Assembly (NCBI GenBank): GCA_003132405.1
Contig: PKXQ01000151.1
Span: 1 to 64,000 of the forward strand
From: Acidobacteriaceae bacterium
GTDB taxonomy: Bacteria; Acidobacteriota; Terriglobia; Terriglobales; Acidobacteriaceae
Direction of reading: 5' to 3'
Length of the DNA stretch: 64,000 bases
In this document: in pieces, positions 52,632-61,353 of the stretch
How the letters are laid out: each line of letters opens with the position of its first letter
Position numbering within the stretch: position 1 is the stretch's first letter
Translations under genes and position numbers: made by a program
Notes under the pieces: generated by a model
Database searches by the model: none
The model's input: only the letters and a program-made list of their open reading frames with translations
What the model was told of the DNA's origin: nothing

Positions 52632-55376
52632 GTGAACTTGCCGCGATCCAGATTTCTGCGATCCAAACGCGGCGTTGCCGTCCTCGCAATTCTCCTGCTG
52701 GTTCTGTTCCTCTTCCGGCCCGCCGTTTATCACTTGCGCACCCGGATCGCCAACTCCATCGGCAGAGCGCTCGGACGACGGATCACATTGGAGAACGTAC
52801 GTTTGCGTGTGTTGCCGCGGCCTGGCTTCGATCTCGAAGGGCTTGTGATTTACGACGCACCCGCATTCAGCGCCGAGCCGATGATTCGCGCTGAGGAAGT
52901 TTCGGCGGCTATACGGCTCACTTCCCTGCTGCGCGGCCGACTTGAGATCGCGACACTCAGCGCTACCGAGCCCAGCATCAATCTGGTGCGCAACGAGCAG
53001 GGCCGATGGAACCTGGCAAGCCTCATCGAACGCAACGCGCAGATTCCCGCCGCTCCGACCGCCAAGCGGGCTTCTGAGCGGCGTCCGGCTTTCCCTTATC
53101 TCGAAGCGACCGGCGCGCGCATCAATTTCAAGATCGGGCAAACCAAGAAATCCTACGCGCTGATGGACGCCGACGTGGCGCTTTGGCAGGAGTCGGAAAA
53201 TTCCTGGGGCGCTCGCCTTAAAGCCGCGCCGGTGCGCACGGATTTCCATCTCACAGACACCGGCATCGTCCAGGTCAATGCCACGTGGCAGCGCGCTCCG
53301 ACCTTGCGTTTGACCCCGCTGCAACTCGCGGTGCAATGGCATTATGGGCAACTCGGACAAATCACACAGTTGCTTAGCGGAAAAGATCGCGGATGGCGCG
53401 GTGGATTAAATTTCACGGCAAACATTTCCGGCACTCCCGAAGCGCTGCAGATCAAGAGCCAAGCGAGCATTGAAGATCTTCGCCGCTACGATATTGTCGG
53501 TACCGAAAGTGTGCGCCTGGCCAGCGGTTGCTCGGGAGAATACAACGCGATGACCAGCGAACTTGCTGATCTCCTGTGTGACTCTCCGATCGGTGGCGGC
53601 AGGGTGCGCCTCCGTGGAGTGCTTTCTTTGGCATCGGAATCGCCCACCTACGATCTAACTTTGGACGTTGCGAAAGTGCCGCTGACTTCGGTGGCGCGAT
53701 TGCTGCGCCAGGCGAAAAAACAGATTCCATCCGACCTCACAGCCAGCGGATTGCTGAATGCTGAGTTCAGTGCCAAACGTCACACCCACCAAACGGCGAA
53801 TGATGCCTCGTCGCTTTTCCCCCCAGATGCGTGGACCGGGAGTGGATCGGCGACCAATGTAATTCTGTCGTCAAATGCGAGGCACGATGTGATTGCGCTC
53901 GGCACGATTCCACTGGCCCTGGTCGCGAACGATGCGGGCCCACCCACGGTGATGTCCGCGAAGACGGTGACGAATCTCTTGCGGACAAGAAGATATCTGG
54001 CGCCGCAAAAGAACTCGGAGGTGAGTGACCATCGACTTCAGCTTGGCCCGTCAACCCTTGCCGTGAATGGATCCGCACCGCTGAGCGCCGACGGATGGAT
54101 CTCAACCTCCGGGTACCTGTTCTCCTTGCGCGGCGATGACGAACTCCAAGACCTGTTTCGCCTGGAGCGCGTTCTGGGCCTGCCCGTAGCCCACCCGGCC
54201 GCCGAGGGTTCCGCAAAGTTGAATGTGAGCATTTCCGGCGCCTGGCAAGGGTTCGCGCCTGCATCAACGCTCGGAACTGTGCAATTGCGAAACGTGCGGG
54301 CGGAGACGCGGGGCTTGAATACGCCGATTCAGATCAGCGCAGCGAGTATTTCCCTTACCGCAGACGCGCTATCGATGCAGAAGATTTCCGCGCGAACCGG
54401 AAACACCCATTGGAGTGGTGGCGTTACAGCGCCCCGACATTGCGTTATGGCCAACACTGCGGCTGACAATTCTTTCGGCACAGGCCCGGGAGTTGTTCCC
54501 AACTGCATCTTCCAGTTTGATCTCACGGCGGATCAGCTTTCGGCCGCCGACCTCGCCGAATGGTTCACTCCGCACCCGGCCAAACATCCGTGGTATCGCA
54601 TCTTGAATTCCAGTTCCGACTCGATCGACGCGCCTGGTAGTTCGCCGCTGCTCGCAGTGCAGGCACAGGGCAACTTGCATATCGGCCGATTCGCATTGAA
54701 GAAGGTCATTGCCACACAGATTGCAACCCATGTGGATGTGGATCGCGGCAAGATCGCGCTAACGATGCTGCGAGCGCAAATGCTGCAAGGCACTCACCAG
54801 GGCAACTGGACCATCGATGTTTCGAATCGCGGGATTTCGGATCATGCCGTATTGAATCAGGCGGCCGCATCTCGCGATGCGTCCATGCTGGGGATCAGGT
54901 ACCACGGCACCGGCACTCTGCGCGACATTTCATTGCCGCAGGTGGCAACAGTAATGAATGACGACTGGATTACAGGAATGGCCGACGGGACGTTCGACGT
55001 AGATGGATCCTCCGACAGTTTCCGTGCCCTGTTAACTAGCTCCGTCGGCACGTTGCAATTCGTAATGCGCAATGGAACCTTTCCGCATATCGATCTTCCC
55101 GAATCGCCAGCACCTTTTCCCGTCCATCGTTTCAGCGGAGACCTGCGCTTGAAAAAAGGCGAGTGGGAACTTTCGAGCGGAAAACTGGAATCGCGTGACG
55201 GCATTTATCAGGTGAGCGGGACAGCTTCCGCAAGCCAGAACTGCGATTTCCTGCTGACGCGCGGCGACGATCGATCGTGGGAACTAACCGGCACGCTCAC
55301 CGCTCCCAGCGTCGCGCCAGCGAATGGGGCCGTTGCCAAACGCGCCGAAGCGACTGCCGACAAACCGCAGGATTAG
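52584..55376 (+). CDS. AsmA-family envelope protein
   Basis: The protein has 930 residues. A basic N-terminus and one membrane helix (GVAVLAILLLVLFLFRPAVY) are followed by the AsmA N-terminal domain (ITLENVRLRVLPRPGFDLEG LVIYDAPAFS...EPSINLVRNEQGRWNLASL) and a long beta-rich body ending in an AsmA-2-like region (DISLPQVATVMND...WITGMADGTFDVDG...GDLRLKKGEWELSSGKLES). Related proteins help move lipids across the periplasm or shape the outer membrane. The first 48 bases are four 12-base repeats, GTGAAAAGTGCA-like, each with an in-frame GTG, so the start is ambiguous. GTG 52584 overlaps lepB by four bases. Confidence 0.82.
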   Translation: MKSAVKSAVQSAVKGAVNLPRSRFLRSKRGVAVLAILLLVLFLFRPAVYHLRTRIANSIGRALGRRITLENVRLRVLPRPGFDLEGLVIYDAPAFSAEPMIRAEEVSAAIRLTSLLRGRLEIATLSATEPSINLVRNEQGRWNLASLIERNAQIPAAPTAKRASERRPAFPYLEATGARINFKIGQTKKSYALMDADVALWQESENSWGARLKAAPVRTDFHLTDTGIVQVNATWQRAPTLRLTPLQLAVQWHYGQLGQITQLLSGKDRGWRGGLNFTANISGTPEALQIKSQASIEDLRRYDIVGTESVRLASGCSGEYNAMTSELADLLCDSPIGGGRVRLRGVLSLASESPTYDLTLDVAKVPLTSVARLLRQAKKQIPSDLTASGLLNAEFSAKRHTHQTANDASSLFPPDAWTGSGSATNVILSSNARHDVIALGTIPLALVANDAGPPTVMSAKTVTNLLRTRRYLAPQKNSEVSDHRLQLGPSTLAVNGSAPLSADGWISTSGYLFSLRGDDELQDLFRLERVLGLPVAHPAAEGSAKLNVSISGAWQGFAPASTLGTVQLRNVRAETRGLNTPIQISAASISLTADALSMQKISARTGNTHWSGGVTAPRHCVMANTAADNSFGTGPGVVPNCIFQFDLTADQLSAADLAEWFTPHPAKHPWYRILNSSSDSIDAPGSSPLLAVQAQGNLHIGRFALKKVIATQIATHVDVDRGKIALTMLRAQMLQGTHQGNWTIDVSNRGISDHAVLNQAAASRDASMLGIRYHGTGTLRDISLPQVATVMNDDWITGMADGTFDVDGSSDSFRALLTSSVGTLQFVMRNGTFPHIDLPESPAPFPVHRFSGDLRLKKGEWELSSGKLESRDGIYQVSGTASASQNCDFLLTRGDDRSWELTGTLTAPSVAPANGAVAKRAEATADKPQD

Positions 55377-55434
55377 CTGTCTTCCAGAGACTTACCTCGC
55401 GCTACTTTAAGGCGCGGCAGCCTGCTGCATATCG

Positions 55435-56757
55435 TCAGTTTCTAATCCTCGGATGGCCGATTAGTGTGCCAAGAAGAATCCAGAGGCCAAGGGCGAGCCA
55501 TTCCCAGACCGAAAAGTGTCCTGGAACCAAGGGGACGAACTTCATCAGCATCATCGCCAAGCCGACCAATGCGCCTAACAGAGCGATCAAGCGGTCGGCC
55601 ATGCGTGGTTTCATCCACAAATAAGCGGAGCACACCGCCAACCATCCGCTTGCGGAAGCTACCGATCCGACCTCCGAGATCGGGACCAGAATGGCGCTGC
55701 CGAGAAACATACACAGTGCGGTAGCGAGGCCAACCGCAGTGACGGCGGTTGCTGGCGTTTGATTGAGAGGGTGCACGCTAGCGAGTCGGGTGTCGACTAA
55801 CCCGCGACGTCCCATCGCGAACAACAAGCGGCTAGCGGCGACGAAATTCCCGTTGAAGACCTTGAACAGCGATAGCAGCGCGGCGCTAAGAACGATGCTC
55901 ACAATCCAGCGCGAGCCGACAGCATCCTCGAAAGCTACGGCGGTCATGAACGGCGCACTCGTCAACGTGCGCCACGGCGCTACGAAGCCAACCGCCGCGA
56001 TCACGATGATGTAGAACACGGCGCCGACGATGATTGCGGCGAAGATAGCGCGGGAGAATCCGCGCGAGCGAAATTCAGGACTCGCTTCTTCCGCGGCCTT
56101 GGTTACCGATTCATATCCTGTCATGTAATAAGGAACGATCTGCAGCACCAGCAAAATGGAGATGAAGGGCGTGTGGGTGAATAAAGGAGGGAAATTGGCG
56201 GGCGATCCGCGCGTGACGCCAATGGCGACGAATACGACGAAGAGCGCGAGCGTGCCGAATGTGCTCCAGTTCTGGAACGAGGCGCTCAGGCGGATACCGC
56301 GGTAATTCACCACTGTAACGAGCGCTGTGAGCGCTAGCCCAATCACTAGATGCGGCAGGTAAACTGGCTTTCCAGCCACGCGATATAACTCGATGGAATC
56401 GAGCGCAGGGAAAATATATCCGGCGATGCGGCCCACAGCTACGGCTTCCCAAGGACAGACGATGAAGTAGGCGAGCATCATCATCCATCCTGTGTAGAAG
56501 CTGACCGGGCGTGGGAAGACTTTCGCGGTGTATGCGACTTCGCCCGCAGCGTCGGGCATCGCGGTCACAAGTTTGCCATATACGTAACCGATGGGAAGCA
56601 GAAGAATGCTGCCGATGGCGAAGCCGAGAACTCCTCCGAGCGGTCCGCCGCGCAGCAGCCAATCGTCCATGACGACGAGCCAACCGACTCCAACCATCGT
56701 TCCCCAACCGAGAGAGAAATAGTCGGTGACGCGCAATTTGCGGGCGAGTTGCGTCAT
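55435..56757 (-). CDS. APC-family amino acid permease
   Basis: The protein has 440 residues with about 12 membrane helices. The APC N-terminus is LRVTDYFSLGWGTMVGVGWL VVMDDWLLRGGPLG, a helix with AGEVAYTAKVFPRPVSFYTG WM follows, and GYESVTKAAEEASPEFRSRG is the cytoplasmic-loop signature in which E of EEASPE is conserved. It probably imports an amino acid or related amine. The substrate is unknown. ATG 56757. It is convergent with the AsmA-like gene. Confidence 0.87.
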   Translation of the reverse strand: MTQLARKLRVTDYFSLGWGTMVGVGWLVVMDDWLLRGGPLGGVLGFAIGSILLLPIGYVYGKLVTAMPDAAGEVAYTAKVFPRPVSFYTGWMMMLAYFIVCPWEAVAVGRIAGYIFPALDSIELYRVAGKPVYLPHLVIGLALTALVTVVNYRGIRLSASFQNWSTFGTLALFVVFVAIGVTRGSPANFPPLFTHTPFISILLVLQIVPYYMTGYESVTKAAEEASPEFRSRGFSRAIFAAIIVGAVFYIIVIAAVGFVAPWRTLTSAPFMTAVAFEDAVGSRWIVSIVLSAALLSLFKVFNGNFVAASRLLFAMGRRGLVDTRLASVHPLNQTPATAVTAVGLATALCMFLGSAILVPISEVGSVASASGWLAVCSAYLWMKPRMADRLIALLGALVGLAMMLMKFVPLVPGHFSVWEWLALGLWILLGTLIGHPRIRN

Positions 56758-56841
56758 CGCGCGAGATTAATGCTTCGTTTTATTCGATCGGGGAGAATGG
56801 GCAGCGCAGACAGGAAAATCTTGAGTTGAGCGGAAAGCCCC

Positions 56842-56878
56842 GACAACTGAAAACTGACGACTGAGAACTGACAACTGA
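56842..56878. repeat. Short tandem ACTGA-type repeats
   Basis: GACAACTGA-AAACTGACGA-CTGAGAACTGA-CAACTGA is a run of five degenerate AACTGA units between the APC permease and the STAS gene. Confidence 0.6.
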
Positions 56879-56930
56879 TTTCAGGAAGCATGGGCGCGAA
56901 TTATAGCTTATCGCGCCCTTGCTCACTTAC

Positions 56931-57314
56931 TCAGGCGATGGCGAAGCGCGCGGTCTGACAATCCTTTGCGCGCAGGATACAGATTGCCTCTTTCAGGGAC
57001 GAGATCTCAAAGACCGAGTTGAGATGCGTCGCTTCGAGCAGGCGGCGGAAGAAGACTGGCGGATTCACCAGCTTCATCGTCGCGCCATTGCGCACAGCCC
57101 AACGACGCACCAGCAGCAGCATTCCCAAGCCGCCAGCATCGAGGTGATCCACATTGGAAACATCGAGCACGAGCACGCGAACGCGATCCAGTTGCTCGAT
57201 GCGTCGACGCAATTCGTCGAGCGCGGCGCCGCGCACCATGCGTCCAGAGCAGTTTACGACGGCTACGTCCTGCAGGCGTTCGACTTGAAATTCGAGTTCC
57301 ACTTGTGCGTTCAT
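56931..57314 (-). CDS. STAS-domain protein, anti-sigma-factor-antagonist-like
   Basis: The protein has 127 residues and is a single STAS domain (VELEFQVERLQDVAVVNCSG RMVRGAALDELRRRIEQLD, VRVLVLDVSNVDHLDAGGLG, MLLLVRRWAVRNGATMKLVN). The site that is normally D-S-S-G, holding the phosphorylated Ser in SpoIIAA-type antagonists, reads D-A-G-G here. It therefore cannot be switched off by the usual kinase. No partner kinase is next to it. ATG 57314 is chosen, with 57323 also possible. Confidence 0.85.
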   Translation of the reverse strand: MNAQVELEFQVERLQDVAVVNCSGRMVRGAALDELRRRIEQLDRVRVLVLDVSNVDHLDAGGLGMLLLVRRWAVRNGATMKLVNPPVFFRRLLEATHLNSVFEISSLKEAICILRAKDCQTARFAIA

Positions 57315-57508
57315 AAAATCCATCCTCAACTCTCGTGTGTATTGATACGAGTTGCCCTTGAAAAAGTTCCCACGATTTTCGGTCTTAGCTTATAGACGTG
57401 GGAACGACATAAACGTCACCTCTTGCGCGCAAATCAACAGCGCTGAAATAATTTGGGCAAATGTTAAAAACACGTGAATTTACTGGGTAAGTTATAGATG
57501 TTATGTGG

Positions 57509-58366
57509 TTACAAGCCCGCTTCAATGCGGGATCTGGGATCGAGCAGATCGCGCAGCGCGTCGCCAATAAAGTTGAAAGCAAGCACTGCAAGCATCACGG
57601 TAAACGCCGGAAAGAGCACGAGATGCGGCGCGTCGAAAAGATGCGAGCGCGCGTCGTTGAGCATCGATCCCCAACTCGCAGTGGGCGGAGGAACGCCTAA
57701 TCCCAAGAAACTCATCGTCGCTTCAGCGAGAACCGCGCCTGCCATTCCGATGGCCGCTTGCACAATCACGGGCTGAATAATGTTGGGCAAAATGTGGCGA
57801 GTGATGATGTGGAAATCTCCCGCGCCGAGAGCGCGCGCCGCTTCGACAAATTCGCGTTCGCGCACGGCCAGCACTTGCGCGCGCACCAGACGCGCGTAGC
57901 CGACCCATCCTCCGAGAGAGAGCGCGAGAATAAGGTTGAAAATTCCCGGACCGCGAAAGGCGACGAAAGCGATCGCGATGAGAATGCCGGGGAATGAAAG
58001 GAATGCGTTCATGACGACGACGTTCACGAAGCGGTCGATGCCTCCGCCGTAGTAGCCGGCGACGCTGCCGATGATGAGGCCGAGCCCGAGCGAGCCGACA
58101 ACCACGCTGCTGCCGACAAAGAGCGAGATGCGCGCTCCCCAAATTAGGCGGGAGAGGATGTCGCGGCCAAGTTCATCGGTGCCGCACCAGTGCTGCGCTG
58201 TCGGAGATTGCAGGCGGTTCGGGAGGTCGATGTGCGCGGGATCTTGCGGAGAGATCCAGGGCGCGAAGATCGCGGAGAAGACGAAGATGGAGACGAGCAC
58301 GACTCCAATGGCAGCCAGCGGATTGTGGCGCGCTATGCGCGGGAGCGAGATGGCGAGAGTGGACAT
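57509..58366 (-). CDS. dppC: Peptide ABC transporter permease, DppC type
   Basis: The protein has 285 residues with six membrane helices. The N-terminal OppC domain is RIARHNPLAAIGVVLVSIFV, then HWCGTDELGRDILSRLIWGA (typical of DppC). The EAA loop is VEAARALGAGDFHIITRHIL PN. It forms the inner-membrane channel with DppB for import of di- or oligopeptides or nickel-type substrates. The partner dppB ends 1993 bases upstream, with opposite-strand genes between them, which is unusual. No binding-protein or ATPase gene follows within the window. Confidence 0.9.
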   Translation of the reverse strand: MSTLAISLPRIARHNPLAAIGVVLVSIFVFSAIFAPWISPQDPAHIDLPNRLQSPTAQHWCGTDELGRDILSRLIWGARISLFVGSSVVVGSLGLGLIIGSVAGYYGGGIDRFVNVVVMNAFLSFPGILIAIAFVAFRGPGIFNLILALSLGGWVGYARLVRAQVLAVREREFVEAARALGAGDFHIITRHILPNIIQPVIVQAAIGMAGAVLAEATMSFLGLGVPPPTASWGSMLNDARSHLFDAPHLVLFPAFTVMLAVLAFNFIGDALRDLLDPRSRIEAGL

Positions 58367-58890
58367 CGGCGGCGACTTGGATCACTTATATAGAAAATGG
58401 ATGGGAGGAGCAATTGTTACGTGATACCGCGGTTTGCTTCACTTTCATTTAGACTATTTACTAAATGATTATTAACGCTAGTTACTGCCCTCCCCCTCCC
58501 CCCGCAGCTAGCAGAATCAGAAGGTTAGGGAGAAATTTTTGACTTGGTCTTTGATTTCAAATGACTTAGAAGTAAAGTATTCCGAAATCAGCGAGTTGCG
58601 TCGATTTATCGCTAGATTCTACCAAGATTCATAGTTTTCGCGATTTTTCGAGGGCCGCTTGCTTGCTCAAATCAAGTAATCACCTGGTTAATAATCGGGC
58701 GTCTAGCGAGGATTTGCACACCTCTTCACCGTCCCTAATCCGCGTCATTGTCGCGCATTGCAGGATCGGGTGTCTGTGATGGCGCACACCGCGCGTTTGT
58801 GATGAAAAAGTCAATCGTCAGAGATGGGGCCTCAGCGGTCGGCAATGTACCTTTTGTGGTACACTCATTTTCAATTACGGTTGAGGATGA
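58367..58890. other. AT-richer intergenic stretch at the left edge of the dppB-dppC insert
   Basis: This is 524 bases clearly lower in GC than the neighbours (for example 58430-58480 and 58555-58690), with a C-rich run (CCCTCCCCCTCCCC) near 58487. It contains a 30-codon open frame at 58802-58894 whose TGA overlaps the HTH start as ATGA. I see no RNA gene or transposon end. Confidence 0.45.
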
Positions 58891-59169
58891 ATGACCAAGA
58901 AGAATTTGGGATCGAGCATTGACGATTTCTTGAAGAAGGAAAACATCTTTGAGGAAGCGCAGGCGCAAGCGGTTAAAGAGGTCGTGGCCTGGCAATTGGC
59001 CAAGGCTATGAAGAAGAAAAAGATTTCCAAGGCGCGCATGGCAGTCTTGCTGAAGACGAGCCGTTCGCAAGTCGATCGCATTCTCGATCCGAAGCGCGAT
59101 ATTACGTTGGGGAGTTTGCAGCGGGCGGCGGCGCTAGTGGGGCAGCGGGTGGTGGTTGAGTTGGTGTGA
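58891..59169 (+). CDS. XRE/HigA-like HTH protein
   Basis: The protein has 92 residues. An N-terminal helical part (SIDDFLKKENIFEEAQAQAV KEVVAWQLAKAMKKKKISKA) leads into a helix-turn-helix (RMAVLLKTSRSQVDRILDPK, ITLGSLQRAAALVGQRVVVE). The form fits small antitoxin-type regulators of the HigA group that pair with a toxin. No RelE/HigB toxin is recognisable upstream. Instead its stop overlaps the GTG of the next gene as GTGA, so the coupled partner is the 334-residue protein. It lies in an insert that splits dppB from dppC. Confidence 0.72.
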   Translation: MTKKNLGSSIDDFLKKENIFEEAQAQAVKEVVAWQLAKAMKKKKISKARMAVLLKTSRSQVDRILDPKRDITLGSLQRAAALVGQRVVVELV

Positions 59170-60170
59170 CGCTGTCGCGGCAGCCCACCTTCGCAAAGAA
59201 TGGGAAGGATGGGGCACCCGGCAACCGCCATGCGAAAACGTGCGAGGAGATTTGTTTGAGCGATTTAGAACCAAAGACAATGGTTTGGACCTACTGCGGC
59301 ATACGCAACGTTGAGCTCGACGCGGCCCATGCTCCCTTGGAATTAGGCTCGGGGTTCTGTTTGGCGAAGCCAAATGATGTTCTTCTGTCCGCAAGACACC
59401 GGTATTTCATGAGTGAGGAAGCATACAAAGAGGCTGAAGCCGTAAGTGCCTACTTGATTTACAAGAACGAGCATCCCGCCATTCAAGATGAGGGCTGGGA
59501 TGAAAGTCTAGAGGTGTTTCAGGACGGCTTGATGGCACTTCAAATACTCAAGCCTGTGCGGACCTTGGGTTTCGTTTTTCAGGGCTCGGGAAAGAGTGGC
59601 GTCGCAAGCCTGAGTCCGGGACCGACACACCACCGACCACCGACCGACGGCGGCCAGTGGGCAAGTATGCGGCACTTCGACGGTCGCCTGCTTGGAGAGG
59701 TCTCGGATTTGATTCCCAAGATACGCCGGGTAATGCAGGGAACGAATGCGGAACACAGAAACTCAATTGTCCTGCTCCAACTGGGTCTTGAACACTCCCA
59801 TCCGCTAATCGCTGGGCTCCTGTGCATCATGGGAATGGAAGCGAGATTCGACAGCTGTGATAGACATGACTTCAAGAAAACACTGTGCGCTTGCTTAGGA
59901 GCGTCAACTCTGGCGTTTCCTGATTGGAATTCTCCCAATTTTCCGCAACCGAAGTACACAGTTGAAGAACTAGCGATTCCGATGTACATGCTCCGAAGTA
60001 AGTTGGCGCACGGTGCTGACCTGCGAAAGGCAAGCGTCGATAAAAGCACGCCGGTTGACCTTACCAAGAAAGTCGATTTGATTCCAGAGCTAGAGCCAAG
60101 GGCCAACGCATATCTACTCAGCGAGGCTGCTGTTTATCTCCTCTGCCAAGTCTTACAAAAATGTGTCTAA
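59166..60170 (+). CDS. Unrecognised protein with a C-terminal HEPN-like R-x4-H motif
   Basis: The protein has up to 334 residues and no signal peptide or membrane segment. I do not recognise the family. The C-terminal third is helical (RNSIVLLQLGLEHSHPLIAG LLCIMGMEARFDS; PMYMLRSKLAHGADLRK; LLSEAAVYLLCQVLQKC) and includes R277-SKLA-H282, which matches the R-x4-H core of HEPN ribonucleases and of ApeA-like HEPN domains. The middle carries a Pro/Gly-rich loop (GVASLSPGPTHHRPPTDGGQ). GTG 59166 couples it to the HTH gene. ATG 59280 is an alternative start. A toxin or anti-phage effector is an inference only. Confidence 0.5.
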   Translation: MTLSRQPTFAKNGKDGAPGNRHAKTCEEICLSDLEPKTMVWTYCGIRNVELDAAHAPLELGSGFCLAKPNDVLLSARHRYFMSEEAYKEAEAVSAYLIYKNEHPAIQDEGWDESLEVFQDGLMALQILKPVRTLGFVFQGSGKSGVASLSPGPTHHRPPTDGGQWASMRHFDGRLLGEVSDLIPKIRRVMQGTNAEHRNSIVLLQLGLEHSHPLIAGLLCIMGMEARFDSCDRHDFKKTLCACLGASTLAFPDWNSPNFPQPKYTVEELAIPMYMLRSKLAHGADLRKASVDKSTPVDLTKKVDLIPELEPRANAYLLSEAAVYLLCQVLQKCV

Positions 60171-60213
60171 ACGTCGCTGAATGTGGGCGCTGGACTACCT
60201 GCAGCCAAACGGG

Positions 60214-60232
60214 AAGTTCGTTGCACAATTTG
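60214..60232. other. Hairpin after the HEPN-like gene
   Basis: CGTTGC-ACAATTT-GCAACG is a perfect six-base-pair stem 44 bases after the stop. No T-run follows, so termination is uncertain. Confidence 0.35.
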
Positions 60233-60358
60233 CAACGCCGATCCCACAAAAAAAACCAATATCCAGCAACACGACACAGCAAATCGAGTTTCTGAAAACA
60301 TTCGCAAGTGCTCTGTTTATGAGGGCTGGATGGTGCATTGAGAATCTTCCGTCCTAGC

Positions 60359-61276
60359 TCATTGTCTGATCCGCGGGTTCACCGCCGAATACAGTAAGTC
60401 AGTCAGGAAATTCACCGCGACATAAGTCAACCCAATTGCCAGAATGCATCCTTGTACCAGATAGTAATCGCGGTTGGCTATGGCTTGGATGGTTAGGCGT
60501 CCGATGCCGGGCCAGGAGAAGATGGTTTCGGTTACGATTGTGCCCGCCAGGAGAGCGCCGAATTGCAAGCCTAGGACGGTCAGGATGGGGATCATGGCGT
60601 TGCGTAGGGCGTGGCGATAGACTACTGTGCGCTCGGGCAGGCCTTTGGCTCGGGCGGTGCGGATGTAGTCCTGGCCTAACTCCTCTAACATCGAAGTGCG
60701 CACCATGCGGGTTAGGATGGCGGCTAAGGCGCTGCCCATAGTGATGGCGGGTAAGACTAAGTGGGCCAAGCTGCCGGAACCGCTGACGGGAAGCCATCCT
60801 AACTGAATCGAGAAAAATAAGATCAGCACAGGACCTAACGCGAAGTTAGGGAACGACAGGCTGAAGAGACTTACTACACTTAGGGCGCGGTCATCCCATT
60901 GATTGCGTCTTTGGGCGGAGCGGACTCCGGCGGGAATCGCTAACACGATTGCGACTAATAAGGATGCCAGAGTTAGTTGTAAGGTGAAGGGATAGCGCTG
61001 GGCGATCAAGTTAGTAACTCCCTGATTGAAGCGCAGGGATTTTCCTAAGTCTCCATGTAACACGCCTCGCCAGTAGTTCAGGTATTGCTGGCCCAGCGGG
61101 ACGTCGAGGCCGTAGGCGTGTCTTGCGGCTTGGATGTCTCCAGCAGCAGCGCCTTCGCCTAACATTTGTTGGATGGGGTCTCCGGGGACGAAGTGGATTA
61201 GCAGGAAGACGGTGGAGACTACCAGCCATATGACCGGGAGGGTGTAGAGCAGGCGGGATAGGATGTAGCGCGGCAT
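60359..61276 (-). CDS. dppB: Peptide ABC transporter permease, DppB type
   Basis: The protein has 305 residues. The N-terminus PRYILSRLLYTLPVIWLVVSTVFLLIHFVPGDP is typical of DppB/OppB. The EAA loop is YIRTARAKGLPERTVVYRHALRNAMIPILT, and SWPGIGRLTIQAIANRDYYLVQG follows near the end. It pairs with the DppC homologue to form the peptide channel. Normally dppC follows directly; here it is separated by nearly 2 kb. The substrate-binding protein is not in the window. Confidence 0.92.
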   Translation of the reverse strand: MPRYILSRLLYTLPVIWLVVSTVFLLIHFVPGDPIQQMLGEGAAAGDIQAARHAYGLDVPLGQQYLNYWRGVLHGDLGKSLRFNQGVTNLIAQRYPFTLQLTLASLLVAIVLAIPAGVRSAQRRNQWDDRALSVVSLFSLSFPNFALGPVLILFFSIQLGWLPVSGSGSLAHLVLPAITMGSALAAILTRMVRTSMLEELGQDYIRTARAKGLPERTVVYRHALRNAMIPILTVLGLQFGALLAGTIVTETIFSWPGIGRLTIQAIANRDYYLVQGCILAIGLTYVAVNFLTDLLYSAVNPRIRQ

Positions 61277-61281
61277 ATTAC

Positions 61282-61348
61282 CTCAGCGGCTAAAGCCGCG
61301 TTCACGAGGCTGCAATTTCCGCAGCGCTAAAGCGCTGCGCCACCCAAA
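61282..61348 (-). repeat. Dispersed twin-hairpin element, copy D
   Basis: Read on the minus strand this is GGGTGGCGCAGCGCTTTAGC GCTGC, a spacer, then CGCGGCTTTAGCCGCTGAGG. The order matches copies near 8.4, 17.1 and 24.75 kb. It fills the gap between dppB and the CNNM-family gene. Confidence 0.65.
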
Positions 61349-61353
61349 ATCCA

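Noticed and set aside
58735-58890. HigB/RelE toxin upstream of the HTH gene
   Set aside because: The open frame is only 30-50 codons and shows no RelE/HigB motifs.
60214-60232. Insertion-end inverted repeat of the dpp insert
   Set aside because: No matching sequence or target duplication was found at the other edge near 58380.
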